Of a stretch of 62,000 bases of DNA, positions 13,750 to 26,739 are shown in pieces. The notes below the pieces were generated by a model. It made no database searches, was not told where the DNA came from, and saw only the letters and a program-made list of their open reading frames with translations. Origin of the DNA: Chrysomallon squamiferum (taxonomy: Eukaryota > Mollusca > Gastropoda > Neomphalida > Peltospiridae); NCBI GenBank assembly GCA_012295275.1, contig CM022672.1:21310628-21372627 (forward strand), written 5' to 3'. The position numbers were made by a program, and so were the translations under genes. Each line of letters opens with the position of its first letter. The stretch's first letter is position 1.

Positions 13750-16418
13750 CTACAACTCTGCAAGTGTCTGCAAAGATTGTGAATGCATGATTATTCACAT
13801 ATTTGAATGAATGAATTTGCGTTACAATATATCTGAATTCAAACTACGTTTTTCTTCCTTTTTTTTTTTTTCTTCTAATTTTTCTCTAAAGATACGACAA
13901 CAAAAGAAAACTTTCTCCTTACAGACAATACAAAGAAAAGACGTGCGATATCGAGTTGACAAAACAACGATTCGAGTATTTAACAAAGTCCAACAAAATC
14001 AAGCAGAAGAAACGTTTACTCAAACGTGTATTTAAACAGATTTGCATAGGCAAATAAAACTATAAAGAAGAAACACATTGATTATCGTCCTTGGCTTAGA
14101 CTGGTTACAGGCTGGATGGACAACGTAATTAAGAATGTCGATAACACGCCATCATTATAAGGTATAACAAAAAAAAAAAGAAGATATATTTAAAAATTCG
14201 TCGACTGGTTAAATTAATTACTCCTCTGGTGTGTGCAAACAGTGAGAAATCTTCAGATGGGAGGCGCTGTATTGATCGAGACACGAAGAGTTTTCCCTCA
14301 TTACGCGTTAATTGCGCGCATGTTTATTTGTGGCACTTCTTGTCGCTGAACCGCGTGTGCGACCCTGTGAGCCTAAATACTTATACTGCAGGTTCTGTTG
14401 TCGTCCGAGGTTATCGTGTGCAACCCGCTTGTACTTGGAGGTCACCGTGTGCAAGCGCCACAGTTCGGAGGTCATCGTGTGTAATCGCCATTAATCGGAG
14501 GTTATCACTGATATCATGAATATTCTTCTCTCGTAATAGAAATAACTGTTAAGGTTGTTGTTGTTTTTGTTTGTTTGTTTGGGGTTTTATTAAATTTTGC
14601 TGTTGTTGTTGTTGTTTTTGGAGGGTCTGGGGAAGGGGGATTCTTTTTTTTTTTTTTTTTTTTTCAATTATTCCCATAGCTTTGTACGTTAATAGTCGGT
14701 GTGTATTTATCTTTTTAATAAGACAATTAAATAACTAAATGAATTTATCATTTAATTATTTTAATATTCAGATTATCTTCTTAAACAATTATTATTAATT
14801 TAGAATCACCCACAGAAATGGATTTAACACGAACCAGTTCAACCCAGCATTATTAGCTTCGCTAGAGTATAAGCAGAGCAGTCTACCCTATCAATATAAG
14901 CTACAAGCACTGCAGTTCGCTTCGACTGTATATATATATAAGTCATATTCCTTAAAATAATTAACTATAAAAATAAAATAATAAAACGGACCACGAACCT
15001 ATCGCCTATTCACTAATCTCTAACCAAGATAGCATAACCTAAAACAACGGACCTATGTTTAATTAGTACGTAAACAACCTATGATAGACTGAAGAGCCGG
15101 CCCTGTCATACTGTATTAATTCTGTGCATTCATACAATATGTGTTTCAGCCTTCAGCCACTATACCACGAATATTTGAAGAAGAAAAAAAAAAAAAGGTC
15201 TGCCAACCTCTTCTTCACCGCGTAAGATAAATTTCGAGTGCAGCTTTTACGATAATTAAGTGTGACGTGACACATTGCAAAGCTGTCATATTATTTCAAG
15301 AATTTGTCAAAATTGACGGCTTTTCTTAAATAATAAAAAAAAACAACATAAAAAGTGAATGTTAACTCGGGTGGTCTCGAACTCCGTCAGCAACCTCGGG
15401 TGGTCTCGGAGCACGCGTTCGCAAATTCGGGTGGCGTCGGAAAGTGTTCTTGTCTTCGGGTGGTCTCGTAACATACTTGCGAACACAAAGACAACAAAAC
15501 TGCAGAATGGACTTTTATATTTGGATTTGTGTAACTAAAAAAGACTCACTGACAACTGTATTTAAAAAAAAAGATGACAAGTGTATGACATATTTTTCTG
15601 TCAATTTTCTTTCGAATCGCACTCTAAATCTGTGCTAATAGATTGCTTTCAACAATGGTACTTAAGTTAGATACATTCTTTCACCTACGTAGGTTTCAGT
15701 TCAGCAGAATAAATTAATATTCCTCGAGTAGATCCGTTTTCATTCTTTTGACGCAGTCTCCCATGAAAAAGAAAAAAGCTCTTCTTTCTTTTCAAGTGAG
15801 GTTCTCATGCTTAATGGGAGGAAATTAAACATACTATGAAAAGATAGTCGCTCTTCGGGTGCTAATGCGCCTTAATAACGCCCACAGATTATTTAAGTCT
15901 TTTTGAAACTGTCGACAAACGCAACGCTGTGTACATTCGTGTTGGCAAATGCACCTAGGTTATTTACGCGAACCTGTCAGCCATACACCAGTCAACAAAT
16001 TGTGTATGAGGAGTACAGTAATCGAATATAGAAAGGGTTAGGGTGATAATGAGAAACTTTACCACATGGGAAGTATGTATTTATTCCCATCGTTTTAGCG
16101 GTTGATCATCATTTAAAAAAAAAAAAAGGAAAAAAAGGAAATTAAAAAATTGAATGTTATCTTAAAAGAAACTAAAGAAAAAGAAAAAAGAGTTTGTTTA
16201 GTATCTGATCCAGAATAATTGAATGAGGGGTTTCTTTGCTGAAAGGAATAATTATAATTTTAAAGCTGAAATAATTTCTTTATTTAAAAAAAAAAAAAAA
16301 AAATAGAATAAAATAAAATATATATATTATTTCCTTGTATTCAGCTTAAATCGAGTTTAATAATGCTCTCAGTCTCTCACACTGTTATTTTTATTTATTT
16401 ATTTATTTATTATCCCTA

Positions 16419-16451
<33 letters not shown>

Positions 16452-17465
16452 CATTAAAAGAAAATTAACATTTATTCAGATGCCAAATTCCACAAATAAT
16501 ATATGACTCCATTTTAAAGCACTATCTTGTAAGGTAACCGCCGGGGCGTGCTCTTCCGAGACACCACGTAGCGTTGTTATTAACGACCGCTGTCATGGTA
16601 ATGTTATTCTGCTGCTGATTACGTCCACAAATGTCCACAACGTCACGCAGTAATCCAATGAGAACTGTATCAAAGTGACGATCTGCTCAATTGAAAGCGT
16701 TTATCTTTCATCTCCGTCGTTATTGGATCTCGTACGATCTCGCATAATCTCTCAGATAACCCAACTGCTAAGCTGCAGAACTGTCGTCTGCGGGACTGTT
16801 GTTTTACAAGATGGCGTCAACCCCCCCTTTTGATGGATTCACCACCGTGGTAATATTGATAATGTGAGGTTAATTGGACCAATTGACTTTTAACACTGGT
16901 GATAAGTAACCAGTGAACCGTGTCTTGGGTTACCCTCTGTGATCTTTGTGCCGAAAGTGTCGTGTTGATTGATGCTATTAAATAATAATTATGAACCGCA
17001 TGTTGCACTTAGACATCCAATCAAAATAACTTACGGAATAATAATTATTATTATGACACCACGTTTTTTGTAATCATCCATTCAAATACCTGGCTGCGTT
17101 CGTTTGTTAATAATTAATGATTCCATGTTTTTTTTGTAATCGTCCAAACAAACAGCTTGATGTATTCGTATTTGATGTGGTTTACGATTATCGAAAATAC
17201 TGCAATTCTTTTATAATTATTATTATTAATTTTGTAATTGAATCATTTGTCAAATATTTCAATTTTTTTCTTTTAGAATAACTGACTTTTTTTCTTAGTT
17301 GTTTCTTAAATGCTTAGGATGTTTCTTCATTATAAAACATATCTGTATGCTACCTTTTATCCTTTTTTCAATCTTAGTTAAAGTTTGCTATTTCTGAAAT
17401 TTTATTTTATTATTTACTTGCTTACTTATATATTTTTTATTATAAGAGTATAAACAACCAAAAAC

Positions 17466-17498
<33 letters not shown>

Positions 17499-18266
17499 CG
17501 TTTAACAAAATTTAATAGTAATAATAATAATAACATTAAAAACTACTTTAATACTATTGATAATAATAATATTATTAACTCTTAATGGTCAAAATAAACT
17601 TACTAACATATGATTTATTATCTTTTATCTTTTATCTGGGTGTTAATAAATATTTGTATTAACAGAATTATTTTAATAATAAATTTCGGATAAGCTAGAA
17701 CGTAGATATCAATATTAACTCTGTGCGTGCGTGCGTGCGTGTGAATTTATATCTGTATATATACAAACATAACATATACATGCAGATATAAGTAATTCTG
17801 TAATCAGATATTACAGAATATTTAGTTTAGTTATTATTCATTATATTTTAATATTATATAAATTGTAGGAATCAGTTAATATCTTAAATATTTTTTCTTT
17901 ATTGATAGTGATAGAAAGTTATTTAAAAAAAAAAAAAAAATTATTTATAAATGTATTATTATTAACTGATCGATAGATAGAGAGACAGATACAAAACATG
18001 CGCGCACATATGTGTTATCTTTTAATGTCTAGTTTTTCTTTTCGTTTTCTGTTTTGATGAGTGTTATTGTTTGGGGAGTTTTTTTGTGTGTTTTTTTTTT
18101 TTTTTTTTGCTTGTTTTCTTTTATTTGTATTTTCTTTTCTTTTTTTCAACATTTTTTTTTTTTTAATTTTTTTTTTTGTTTCTTAATATAACTTGGAGAA
18201 AACATTCACTGGATAGTTCTATGCAAAATAACAGCGACAAATGATTATTATTATTATTATTATTAT

Positions 18267-18354
<88 letters not shown>

Positions 18355-18599
18355 GCTACTACTACTACTACTACTACTACTAGTACTATTTAATTAATTA
18401 ATTAATAAATTCAGATATGCAAAAAAAATATCTTAAAAATGTAACATGCTATTAATGTATTAAAATGACAAATGTATATATTATATTTTACTACTACTAC
18501 TACTACTAACCACTACAACTGGGTACTATTATCATCGTCATGGTTCTATTACTATCATTAATACTATTACTACTACATTACAACAGCCACCTCCTTGCT

Positions 18600-18645
<46 letters not shown>

Positions 18646-19306
18646 TTACTAATACCACAACTTGCACTATTTCTATTATTCTATGATTCATCATCATCAC
18701 TATTATTCTCTGATTATAAGTTAATACCTAAATCGTTAGATTAGAAAACATCTGCTACCTATGTGTCACTCAGTCAAATGAATGTAAAGTAGCTGACGTT
18801 TAAATTCCTCTGATATTTTCGTTTCTCTCAAATATGTTCAAAACTACAGAGAAAAATTTAACTGTCGTTTTATTTTATACTGTTTAATATTATTTTATTT
18901 TATTTTTTTTATTATTTTTTTATTTTAAATTTTATTTTTTTTTTTTTTTTTATTTTTTTTTTTAATTACTAAATTAAATTTGTTTTTATTTTTACAACAT
19001 TCTGATTTAATTTCAGCTTAGTTTAGTTATTACTAATATTTTTCTACAATAATTAAAAAGTTTTCAAATGAAATACAGAGAAGAAGATGAAAGACAATAG
19101 GAAATATTATTATCATTAATAATTATAATAAAAGCAACAATAACAAAAATAATAATGAAAAAGAATGGTGATTATAATACTACTTCTACTTCCCTCACTG
19201 TTGGTGAAAATACCAATACTGTTGTTACCAGTATCATTGTTGTTCGTGCTGGCGCTAATAATTATCATTAAGATTAATAATAATAACAATAATAATAATA
19301 ATTATA

Positions 19307-19338
<32 letters not shown>

Positions 19339-20379
19339 TACTGTGGTTGTTGTAGTTGTTGTTGTTGTTGTTATAACAATAACAATAACAGTACCAATAA
19401 CATAATAATAATAATGCTTATGATTAAATAATTTAATAGAAATAGTAATAGTTATCATGATAGTTTTGATGCTTTACTGATATTTATCATCATCGTTATA
19501 ATCATCTTCACCATCATCTTTATTATCATCATCATCATCAACATCGTCATTATTATTATTACAGGTCTGGTTTTCGTTGTCATCGTTGTAGTTATCATCA
19601 TTATTACTGTTGTTGTTGTTGTTGTTTCCTGTTTGTTGCTACTGCTGTTGACGTTACATAAGCAATAGTTTCTTTTAAAAGCAGTAGATTATCATATAAA
19701 TTAGAAACGGGAAACATCTACATCACGATAAAAATTATTATTCACATATTTTTTTTTTTTTTTTTTTCCTATCGTTAAACAGTACTGCCCACATTCATTT
19801 TCTGCAATAATACAAAACCCAGTAGAATAAACCATTAAACCTGCTCGACACCTGTTATTATTTAATAATATTAAACAATAATTGAAACAGTTTACTGAAA
19901 TAGGCAGGCCAAAGGGTCTTTGTGCACTTGCAAACGTGTTTTCAATATAAACGAAATAAAATAAAATTATACAAACCTGGTAGATGATAACTCAGACCTT
20001 GTCTTGCAAACAGCCAAGGATGAAGTTGCGTTGTCTCAGAAGGTCTGTTGAAGAGAAAAGGATTTACAGGTGCGGGCGCTAATAAGGAGCACTGTCCTTG
20101 TCCTGAGACTGACCCAGGGGCCATGGACGACGGGTACACACCCCAGGGCTGGGTGAATACTTGCGAACTTATGGCCAGGTCCTGATAGAGTCTGTTCAGC
20201 TGGGGTAAAAATTCTTGATGGGGTAAGGGCACCCGATTTTCAATATCCCTGTTTCCAAACGAAAGTCGTCTGGGGGTATCGTCATTTTGGAAATGTGATG
20301 ATTTCCCTCTTTCAGTTCCAATGATTGATTCAATGGTAAACGAAGACGGTCGCTTTGCTGTTGAAATTACAGGCTTCAT
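9499..20379 (-). CDS. Emx: Emx-family homeobox transcription factor (whole coding span, 3 exons)
   Basis: The three exons join as 20379-19977, 13405-13233 and 9663-9499, 741 nt encoding 246 aa. Junctions are GT-AG and phases match (phase 1, then phase 0). The N-terminus carries SSFTIESII (residues 12-20), an EMX hallmark that also fits the eh1-like FxIxxI pattern bound by Groucho corepressors. HPWL (120-123) sits where EMX proteins have a hexapeptide-like motif. The homeodomain is residues 149-208, begins [14 protein letters not shown] and has R5, F8, L16, F20, W48, Q50, N51 and R53. KNHYVVG and [15 protein letters not shown] match EMX1/EMX2. Known EMX proteins pattern the anterior nervous system and act in the nucleus. 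The C-terminal tail lacks the usual NRWRIATKQ motif, so an Emx-like paralogue is possible. The start ATG has A at -3. Confidence 0.93.
10722..10795 (-). mobile_element. degenerate tRNA-derived SINE head
   Basis: Read on the minus strand, TATCACAGTGGTTTATG (plus 10785-10769) resembles the pol III A box of a tRNA (TAGCTCAGTGGTTTAG type). GGATCGAATGC (10743-10733) resembles the B box/T-loop GGTTCGAATCC. Spacing is about that of a tRNA gene, but the arms no longer pair well, so a functional tRNA is unlikely. No clear SINE body or tail could be delimited. Confidence 0.4.
11000..11300. other. unique GC-richer island in Emx intron 2
   Basis: CpG-containing, non-repetitive sequence. Open frames exist on the minus strand but overlap each other in different frames, and none resembles a known domain. 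It is a candidate intronic regulatory element; evidence is complexity only. Confidence 0.25.
13079..13206. repeat. 64-bp diverged tandem duplication
   Basis: Copies at 13079-13142 and about 13143-13206 share words such as TCACAGACT, CAG-ATAA-TATTC and TTGCTGTAC in the same order. The second copy ends about 25 bp before the Emx exon 2 donor. Confidence 0.7.
13233..13405 (-). CDS. Emx: Emx coding exon 2 (homeodomain residues 1-44)
   Basis: A 173-nt exon with acceptor CACAG before GCTGC and donor CAG/GTAAG. It completes the split glycine codon of exon 1 and encodes residues 136-192. [17 protein letters not shown] leads into homeodomain helices 1 and 2 and ends at TETQ. The substitutions LDDAFD and [11 protein letters not shown] differ modestly from vertebrate EMX (LEHAFE, AERKQLAHSL). 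Confidence 0.95.
14407..14510. repeat. 30-bp minisatellite, about 3.4 copies
   Basis: Units begin GAGGT(T/C)A(T/C)CGTGTG and start at 14407, 14438, 14468 and 14498 (last one partial), with periods of 31, 30 and 30 bp. The first half of the unit is well kept and the second half diverges. GC content is much higher than the surrounding intron. Confidence 0.85.
15366..15485. repeat. 30-bp minisatellite, 4 copies (core TCGGGTGGTCTCG)
   Basis: Units start at 15366, 15395, 15426 and 15455 (29, 31, 29 and about 31 bp). Each opens with (C/T)TCGGGTGG(T/C)(C/G)TCG, followed by about 16 variable bases. The core is unrelated to that of the minisatellite 1 kb away. The variable halves are too similar in length and the copies too few for a CRISPR array, and the context is an animal intron. 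Confidence 0.85.
16520..16830. other. unique island in Emx intron 1
   Basis: About 300 bp of non-repetitive, GC-richer sequence between poly(T)/poly(A) DNA, with no coding frame of note. It repeats ACGTC/CGT words and the phrase ATGTCCACAA. It is a candidate intronic enhancer; inference only. Confidence 0.25.
18242..18380. repeat. (ATT)n-(ACT)n compound microsatellite
   Basis: Nine ATT units followed by about 37 ACT units with one TGCT interruption. Related ACT arrays follow at 18488-18508 and 18606-18646, so 18.2-18.7 kb is largely ACT-derived. Confidence 0.95.
19977..20379 (-). CDS. Emx: Emx coding exon 1 (N-terminal domain)
   Basis: Encodes residues 1-134 plus the first base of codon 135, ending CTACCAG/GTTTGT. 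It starts [18 protein letters not shown]; the EMX-type TIES motif close to the N-terminus supports this ATG. The middle is proline/serine/glutamine-rich, as expected of a transcription-factor linker, and HPWLFARQ lies near the 3' end. Reading past the donor gives a meaningless L/Y/F tail and a stop. Confidence 0.93.
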
Positions 20380-20639
20380 TTTTGTCAGTGTGTTAATGAC
20401 TTTTTGTTTGTTTCTGTTTGTCTCATTTCAGTGTGTGAGTATCCATTTTGTCAAAACAGAGCAAGCAAATAAATAAACTTTTCTCCCATCTGTAAAAGCG
20501 TTCACCTCCAGCTAAACTGTAATTTACCTCAAAAATATTGTTTATTTTTATGATAATATTAACTCTACAAATAATGATTGACATATAAAGCAAAACATTC
20601 AAAAATACAGTTACGACGAAGGTGTTTTTAATTACCTCT

Positions 20640-20880
20640 TTTCTATGCAATCGTAACGAGTCATATACCTGTTTTCATCGTCTGTGTCAATCAACACTTT
20701 GTGGCGTTTTCATTGGTTCGTTAAATACGTAAACAGATAGATGGCCACGCGCGACCTGTAAGTGGGCTGTACCTAGCAAACTGTCGTTGTCAGTTTCGTT
20801 TGATTGGCAGCATATAATTATTCCGAACGGAAGGTGCGTTTAATTTTCCTCGCTTGTAATTTCTGCATAATCCACCAACA
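20640..20880 (-). promoter_or_regulatory. candidate Emx promoter / 5' region
   Basis: A unique, GC-richer block 260-500 bp upstream of the Emx ATG. On the minus strand it carries two CCAAT boxes (20716-20712 and 20807-20803). The transcription start cannot be seen directly, so this is positional inference. Confidence 0.35.
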
Positions 20881-21625
20881 ATCATTTTTTTTTTCTTTCT
20901 TTTTCTTTCCGTTAATCCATTTACTGTGATTATATAATTAAATAACATAATACTAACAATTTAAAACTACTTTAATTAACTCAGAAAATAAGTGTTCATA
21001 ATTCATTTATAGAGTAGTATTCATTATATATTTATAAAGCCATTTATTTTTGTTTCAAAATTTGTATTATTTTTTATTTATTTATTTTCTTTTTATTGAA
21101 AAATCATTCCTTTTTTTTTTTTTTTTTCTTAGTGAGAGAAAGAAAAAAAGGAGTGTCATGCAAAATGAGAGAGAGAGAGATAGATTTATTAATAAACGAA
21201 AAAAAATGAATTAGTTCAATTCAATTTCACTAATTAAAAAAAATAATAATTTAGTTCAGTGAAATTGTATTATTAAAGTATGGAAACAAACGTTTTTACA
21301 ATTATGTAACCTAACATAATTTTAAATTTATGATTATTATTATTTTCAATTATTTACTTATTATATTTTTTTTTACTTTTTAAATTATTATTATTATTAT
21401 CATTATTAGTATTATTAGTATTAGTTTTAGTATTAGTAGTATTACTGTTTTTATTGTTGTTGTTGTTATAATTATGATTTATCACTGACGCTTTCACTGT
21501 GATTATTATTGTTATTATTGTTGTTGTTTGTCTGTAACTGTCAATGCCGTCGCTGTTTATATTATTGCCATAAAGAGAGAAGAACTTACATACTGGAGTG
21601 TACGTTTTATTGCAGTCATTAATAT

Positions 21626-21700
<75 letters not shown>

Positions 21701-21828
21701 TAATAATAATACTGTTGTTATTTTCTTGTTGGACGTGTAGTTCTTTCTTCTGTTTAGTATAACTGTTGTTATCGCTGTTATCATCATCATCATTATTATT
21801 ACATTCAAACATTTTATTATTATTATTA

Positions 21829-21887
<59 letters not shown>

Positions 21888-22899
21888 GTTGCCAGAAAGG
21901 ATCGCTATCAAAGCAGGTGCACCGTAACCACAGGGGCAACATCGTAACCAATAATTCAACACCCATTTTTTATTTACAGCCTCAGATCACACCATCGAGC
22001 GATCACGTCTTAATAGCAAAAATTAAGACTCGAAAAAAATGTTTTTCTAATATTTATATGAAATGGATATATCACTTACAAAAATGCCTTCTACTTATAC
22101 GATTCTTGCTCCACGTCATTCTGATCGCTCCGTGTTCGAAATCTCACAACTCGGAAAAAAAAAAAACTGACGAACCCGTCCGAGTGTGATTCGTGTTAAA
22201 ACGTTAACACTGGAACCGCTAAGACGTTGACACTTGATTCGTTAGTATTAAATTGCTCGCGATTGTTTCTGTGAATGCGGTGTCTGGTGACATTCATATT
22301 TAATAAATTTCCATATTCGCTTCCGTGTAAGTAGAAATAATGCATGGAATAAAAATAATGTATTAAGTGCTACTTAAGCAAATTGTTTCTATTTGTTCGT
22401 GCCGGGCAAACGAAATAAACCCGTTAATTTTGGTTTTGTCGCTGGTGAGATTTTGTCGCTCCGATTTTCGACGCCACAAACCTGTACCCGTTACATTTTG
22501 GTTAATATTTTAATATTTCCTGGCCCGGCGGTAATATTCGAGCGCCTAATTAATGGAAATACTAAAAATGGTAATTTAATATTATTTTTATTTCTTTTAC
22601 TCTCTCATGGCGAATTTATGAACAGAAAGTTTATTATGTGTTGCAATATATTTTATGTATGATAACAATAATAATAATAATAACATCATTATTATGATGA
22701 TGATGATGATGAAGACGAATGAAGATAATAATAAGAATATTGATATTAATATTAGAAGAACAGTTTAATAGCAATATTTAAGCACAATATTAGACTATAA
22801 AATTAATACAAAATTTTTTTTTGTTTTTTTTTAAAAAACCCAACAATAACAAATATACGAATAACAATAAAAAATAACAACAACAATAACAACAACAGC

Positions 22900-22930
<31 letters not shown>

Positions 22931-24068
22931 TTAATAATAATAATAATAATAAGGACAAACCTTTTTTTTTTTTTTTTTTTTTTAGACTGCGAAACTACAT
23001 GAATTAGAAAATGCAAGTTTCATTCATTTAAACAATCCATTTATCCATCTATTCACAATTAAGAAAAAATCTGAGGACAACTAATTCTTTTTTTCCGGTA
23101 TTTTTTTTTTTATATATATTTTTTTTTAATTGTTTTTTTTGTTGTTTTTTTTGTTTTTTTTTATTTATCTACATATTTTATTTTATATAATAAATTCCTA
23201 TTATATATTTTTACTTTTTGTTTTTTATTTTTTGTTGCTGTTGTTATTATTATTATTTATATTTATTTTTATTAGATATTTATTTGATTAACTGCTTACA
23301 TGGCTATATATAGTTTAATTTATAATGAATAGGCATTTTTCATTTTTAGAGGAATTATTTTAATTGTTGTTTGTATTTTGTTATGTTTTGTTGTTGTTAT
23401 TGTTTTGTTGGGGTTTTTTTGTCGTTTTTCTTGTGTGTTTTTTTTAATTATAATTTTTATTTTATTTTATTTTATTTTTTATTTTTATTTTTATTTTTTG
23501 ATGTTGTTGTTGTTGCTGCTGCTGCTGGTAGTGGTGGTGGTGTTGTTTTGTTATTTTTTTTGTTTCTTATGATAGTTTCGATTCTTTTTCCTTCATTCAC
23601 TCACATAACAAAGGCTCTATCTGAAGCCAAACCTACAGGACACAAATAATTACAGTCTACGAAAACTTATCAATTAGAAACTGAAAACGAACACCTGCCA
23701 TTTAATTGGTCACCGTGACAAAATATTTATTGCTTAATTCTAGACTCGGGTGTGACAGCCAGAACAAGAAAATATGATTAATCACTCCAGCAAACAAATG
23801 TTGTGTCGCTTTGAAATTATAATCTCGTTAAAAAGTTTAGATGGGGCTTATTATGTCAGTGCTCTATATTATTATCATTATTATGAGTAGTAGTAGTAGT
23901 TGTTGTAGTAGTAGTAGTTGTAGTAGTAGTAGTAGGAGGACGAGGAGGAAGCGAAGTAGGAGTAGTAGTCGTTGTAATAGTAGTGGTAGTGGTGATGGAA
24001 GTAGTATTGGTAGAAGTAAAAATAATATTAATAGCACTAACAGTATTATCGATGTTGTTGTGATTAAT

Positions 24069-24107
<39 letters not shown>

Positions 24108-24834
24108 TTTTCGTTGTTACATGAAGTAGAAGATACCCGCATCAAAGCAACTTAAATACATTTTAAATAATAATAATAATAATACATACATATATACATA
24201 CGTACATACATACATACATACATACATACATACTGTTTTATACATACATATACAAATAATTAATAATTTGTAATAATGTATTTTAAAACATTGAAATTAC
24301 AATAATTATGTAACCTGTCAGTTCTAAATCGTACACAAGTGAGAGTTTATATATATTATTTTCTTTATGTTTCTGGACGAATAATCTTATGTGCTTTTAT
24401 ATAAATTTTAATGACTGCATTCATAATATTTGTCTAAATAAGACAATTGTCTATCACTCTATTTGTATGTATACTACATATAAATCGGAAACAGAGAATT
24501 CATTATATTCATTTTTATTACATATACAAGTATATTATTAAGCCGTCCAGAATTTTTTCTTATTTGAAACATTTATTTATCAACTGTTTAATTTGAAATT
24601 CGTCGAATGTTTTTGAGACGTTCTAACTAGAATGAGACTGGAGAGATATGTCACAAAATGCTTAACATTAGTTGATTTAAAATGATAAGATTTGAATTAT
24701 TCTTACAGCTTTTGTTACAAAAGTATAATAATAAAAAAAAAACTAAGAACAAGAATAAGAACAAAAAGAACAAAAAAAAAAAGAAAAAAAGAAGTAAGAA
24801 AAGTAGAAGAACAAGAATAAGAAAGAAGCAAAAA

Positions 24835-24905
<71 letters not shown>

Positions 24906-25299
24906 GCAAAAATTAAAACAAACTCACGTTATGTTACTTCAGGCAGTAGGTGACATATTTCACTGAAGTAACGACATTTTTAAAGAAATGTTTTCTATTA
25001 AAAAAACAAAATGTTAGTTTCTATTACATTATTATGTTACACTTCTTTCAGTGTTAAAGTTTCTCTCTGCCGCAGAAATATTAAAGCGAAGTCTGATCAT
25101 ATGGCTACGACCGTCTACATTTGCTAGCGAAATTTTAAACTTTTCTGGCAAACAATGTTTCTTATTATTACTTCTTTTTTTTTTTTTAAAGAGAAAAAAA
25201 AAAGCAACAATATAAAAACAAGAAATGACAAACAAAAGAGAAAACAAAAAAAAATTAAAAAGAAAGGAAACAGAAAGAAAATAAAGACATAGAGCACCA
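20881..25299. other. microsatellite-rich intergenic DNA upstream of Emx
   Basis: AT-rich sequence with (ACT)n/(AAT)n at 21634-21702, (ATT)n at 21812-21885, (CAA)n near 22877-22930, (TTTA)n near 24065-24110, (CATA)n at 24182-24232 and (CTA)n/(TAA)n at 24836-24904. Long poly-N, poly-I, poly-V and poly-S frames are translations of these repeats. Short unique stretches lie at about 22190-22560 and 23580-23830. I see no gene. Confidence 0.7.
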
Positions 25300-26100
25300 G
25301 TCATTTTCCATTATCACAAAAAATTGTCTAGAAGTGAAAAGACCACCCACAACAATGGAAACTCTGTCATACGTCCGAAGGTTCCGCAATACCTACTGTT
25401 AAACCTTAGAATGTGTCCCTCAAGCGATACACGTCCCGTTAACCTTGCAACTATTTCCCACTCTGAGAAATATGCCCAGCATTCGCCATCGCATATTGCG
25501 TGATGGACGGGTCTGACGATATTTGCAAAAAATTCAGAAAATAACTAAGTAAGTAAGAGTGAATTTTGAGGTCGATCCGTGGAGCGCAGATAAGCTTAAT
25601 GTTTGATTTACTTCAGTGTATCCGAGTGGATTCCGGTTATAAAATAGTCACCTCTTGTCAGTCTGTTTAAGACTTTCAAACGAAATGTAAAAAGTTATTT
25701 TTTACTGTTAAACAAATTACGTTAGAAATGTTTCTGATATATTATTACGATAGTATCTCGGCAGAGACGGTCTTTGTTTATTCTTTTCGTATTCGCTTCA
25801 TTTTCAGTATCTCCGACCATCAGTAACGAAAAACCGTCGAGAGACGAGAATAATTATGAGATTTTCAGTGAATGTTTTAAGACATTCAGCATCATTTTGT
25901 GAATCACGACTTAACAGATCTAAAATACCTGTAAAGTTCGTCGACCCAATACATGTTCAAGCAGACCCACAATGTCCATGCCACACATTCAAGAACGTGA
26001 GATGTGTGTTCGAAAATAGAGTCGTATTGGAAGATTTAGTTACCGACAAAGTACAGCAATAGTCAAATACTCGGGCTGAACGTAAATGTGATTCTTATAT
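25300..26100. other. unique island upstream of Emx
   Basis: About 800 bp of largely non-repetitive sequence with scattered CpGs. A 68-codon plus-strand frame (25856-26062) has no recognisable domain and no supporting splice context, so I treat it as chance. Possible regulatory block. Confidence 0.25.
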
Positions 26101-26739
26101 GCAGCAAAGATGTACATCTGATGCACAGATTATATGCAACCTTTTATCTAATTAATTGATTAATTAATTTAAAAAAAAGAACACTGTATTTTACAGTTAA
26201 ATTTTAAAGATAAATAAAAGAAAAGAAATATTATTAGAATGGATGCAGACTGGGTTACTAAAATAATATGAAATAATATCTATCGTTATATTCTTAATAT
26301 TTGTCAAAACAGGTTTAGCAGCAATAAGATATATATAACGTCTATTTTAAAAATGTTAGAAGACAACACCCATGTAGTGTTTAAGGTATTCTCTTTTTTG
26401 TATACTCGTACGTTTTTGTTTTATTTTTTCCTAACGAGCTAAAGGTTGTTAATAATAAAGTTTGATGAGAAGAGTAATTAGCTAAGACGAATGGAAACTG
26501 ACCTTTCATTTGGTATAATAGAGAAAGTAAAAATGTATATATATTTGATTAAATAATAGTAAATTTGCTGTTTTTTTCAGTCTACCATAGAGTTTCCGAC
26601 ATTTACATCTATTAAATGAAGTCGAGATAAAAGTGAAAATATCGTGATTCATGCATCTTCTTAGTTTGCTATTATTATTATTATTATTATTAACAACAAC
26701 AAAAATGGTCATAAGCAACACGCAATTAATTTCAGATAT

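Larger units (their letters stand above)
13406..19976 (-). other. Emx intron 1
   Basis: This 6.6-kb intron (GTTTGT...CACAG) contains (TG)n at 13700-13748, two minisatellites with units of about 30 bp (14407-14510, 15366-15485), a unique block at 16520-16830, poly(T) and poly(A) runs, large (ACT)n arrays (18268-18380, 18488-18508, 18606-18646) and (AAT)/(ATT)n at 19282-19336. I see no other exon. Confidence 0.85.

Noticed and set aside
15366-15485. CRISPR-like look of fixed core plus variable spacer
   Set aside because: Only four units, core 13 bp, units vary in length, no cas genes, and it is inside an animal homeobox intron.
21354-21962. 202-residue minus-strand frame rich in Asn, Ile and Ser
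   Set aside because: It is a translation of (AAT)n/(ATT)n/(ACT)n repeats, with similar frames on the other strand.
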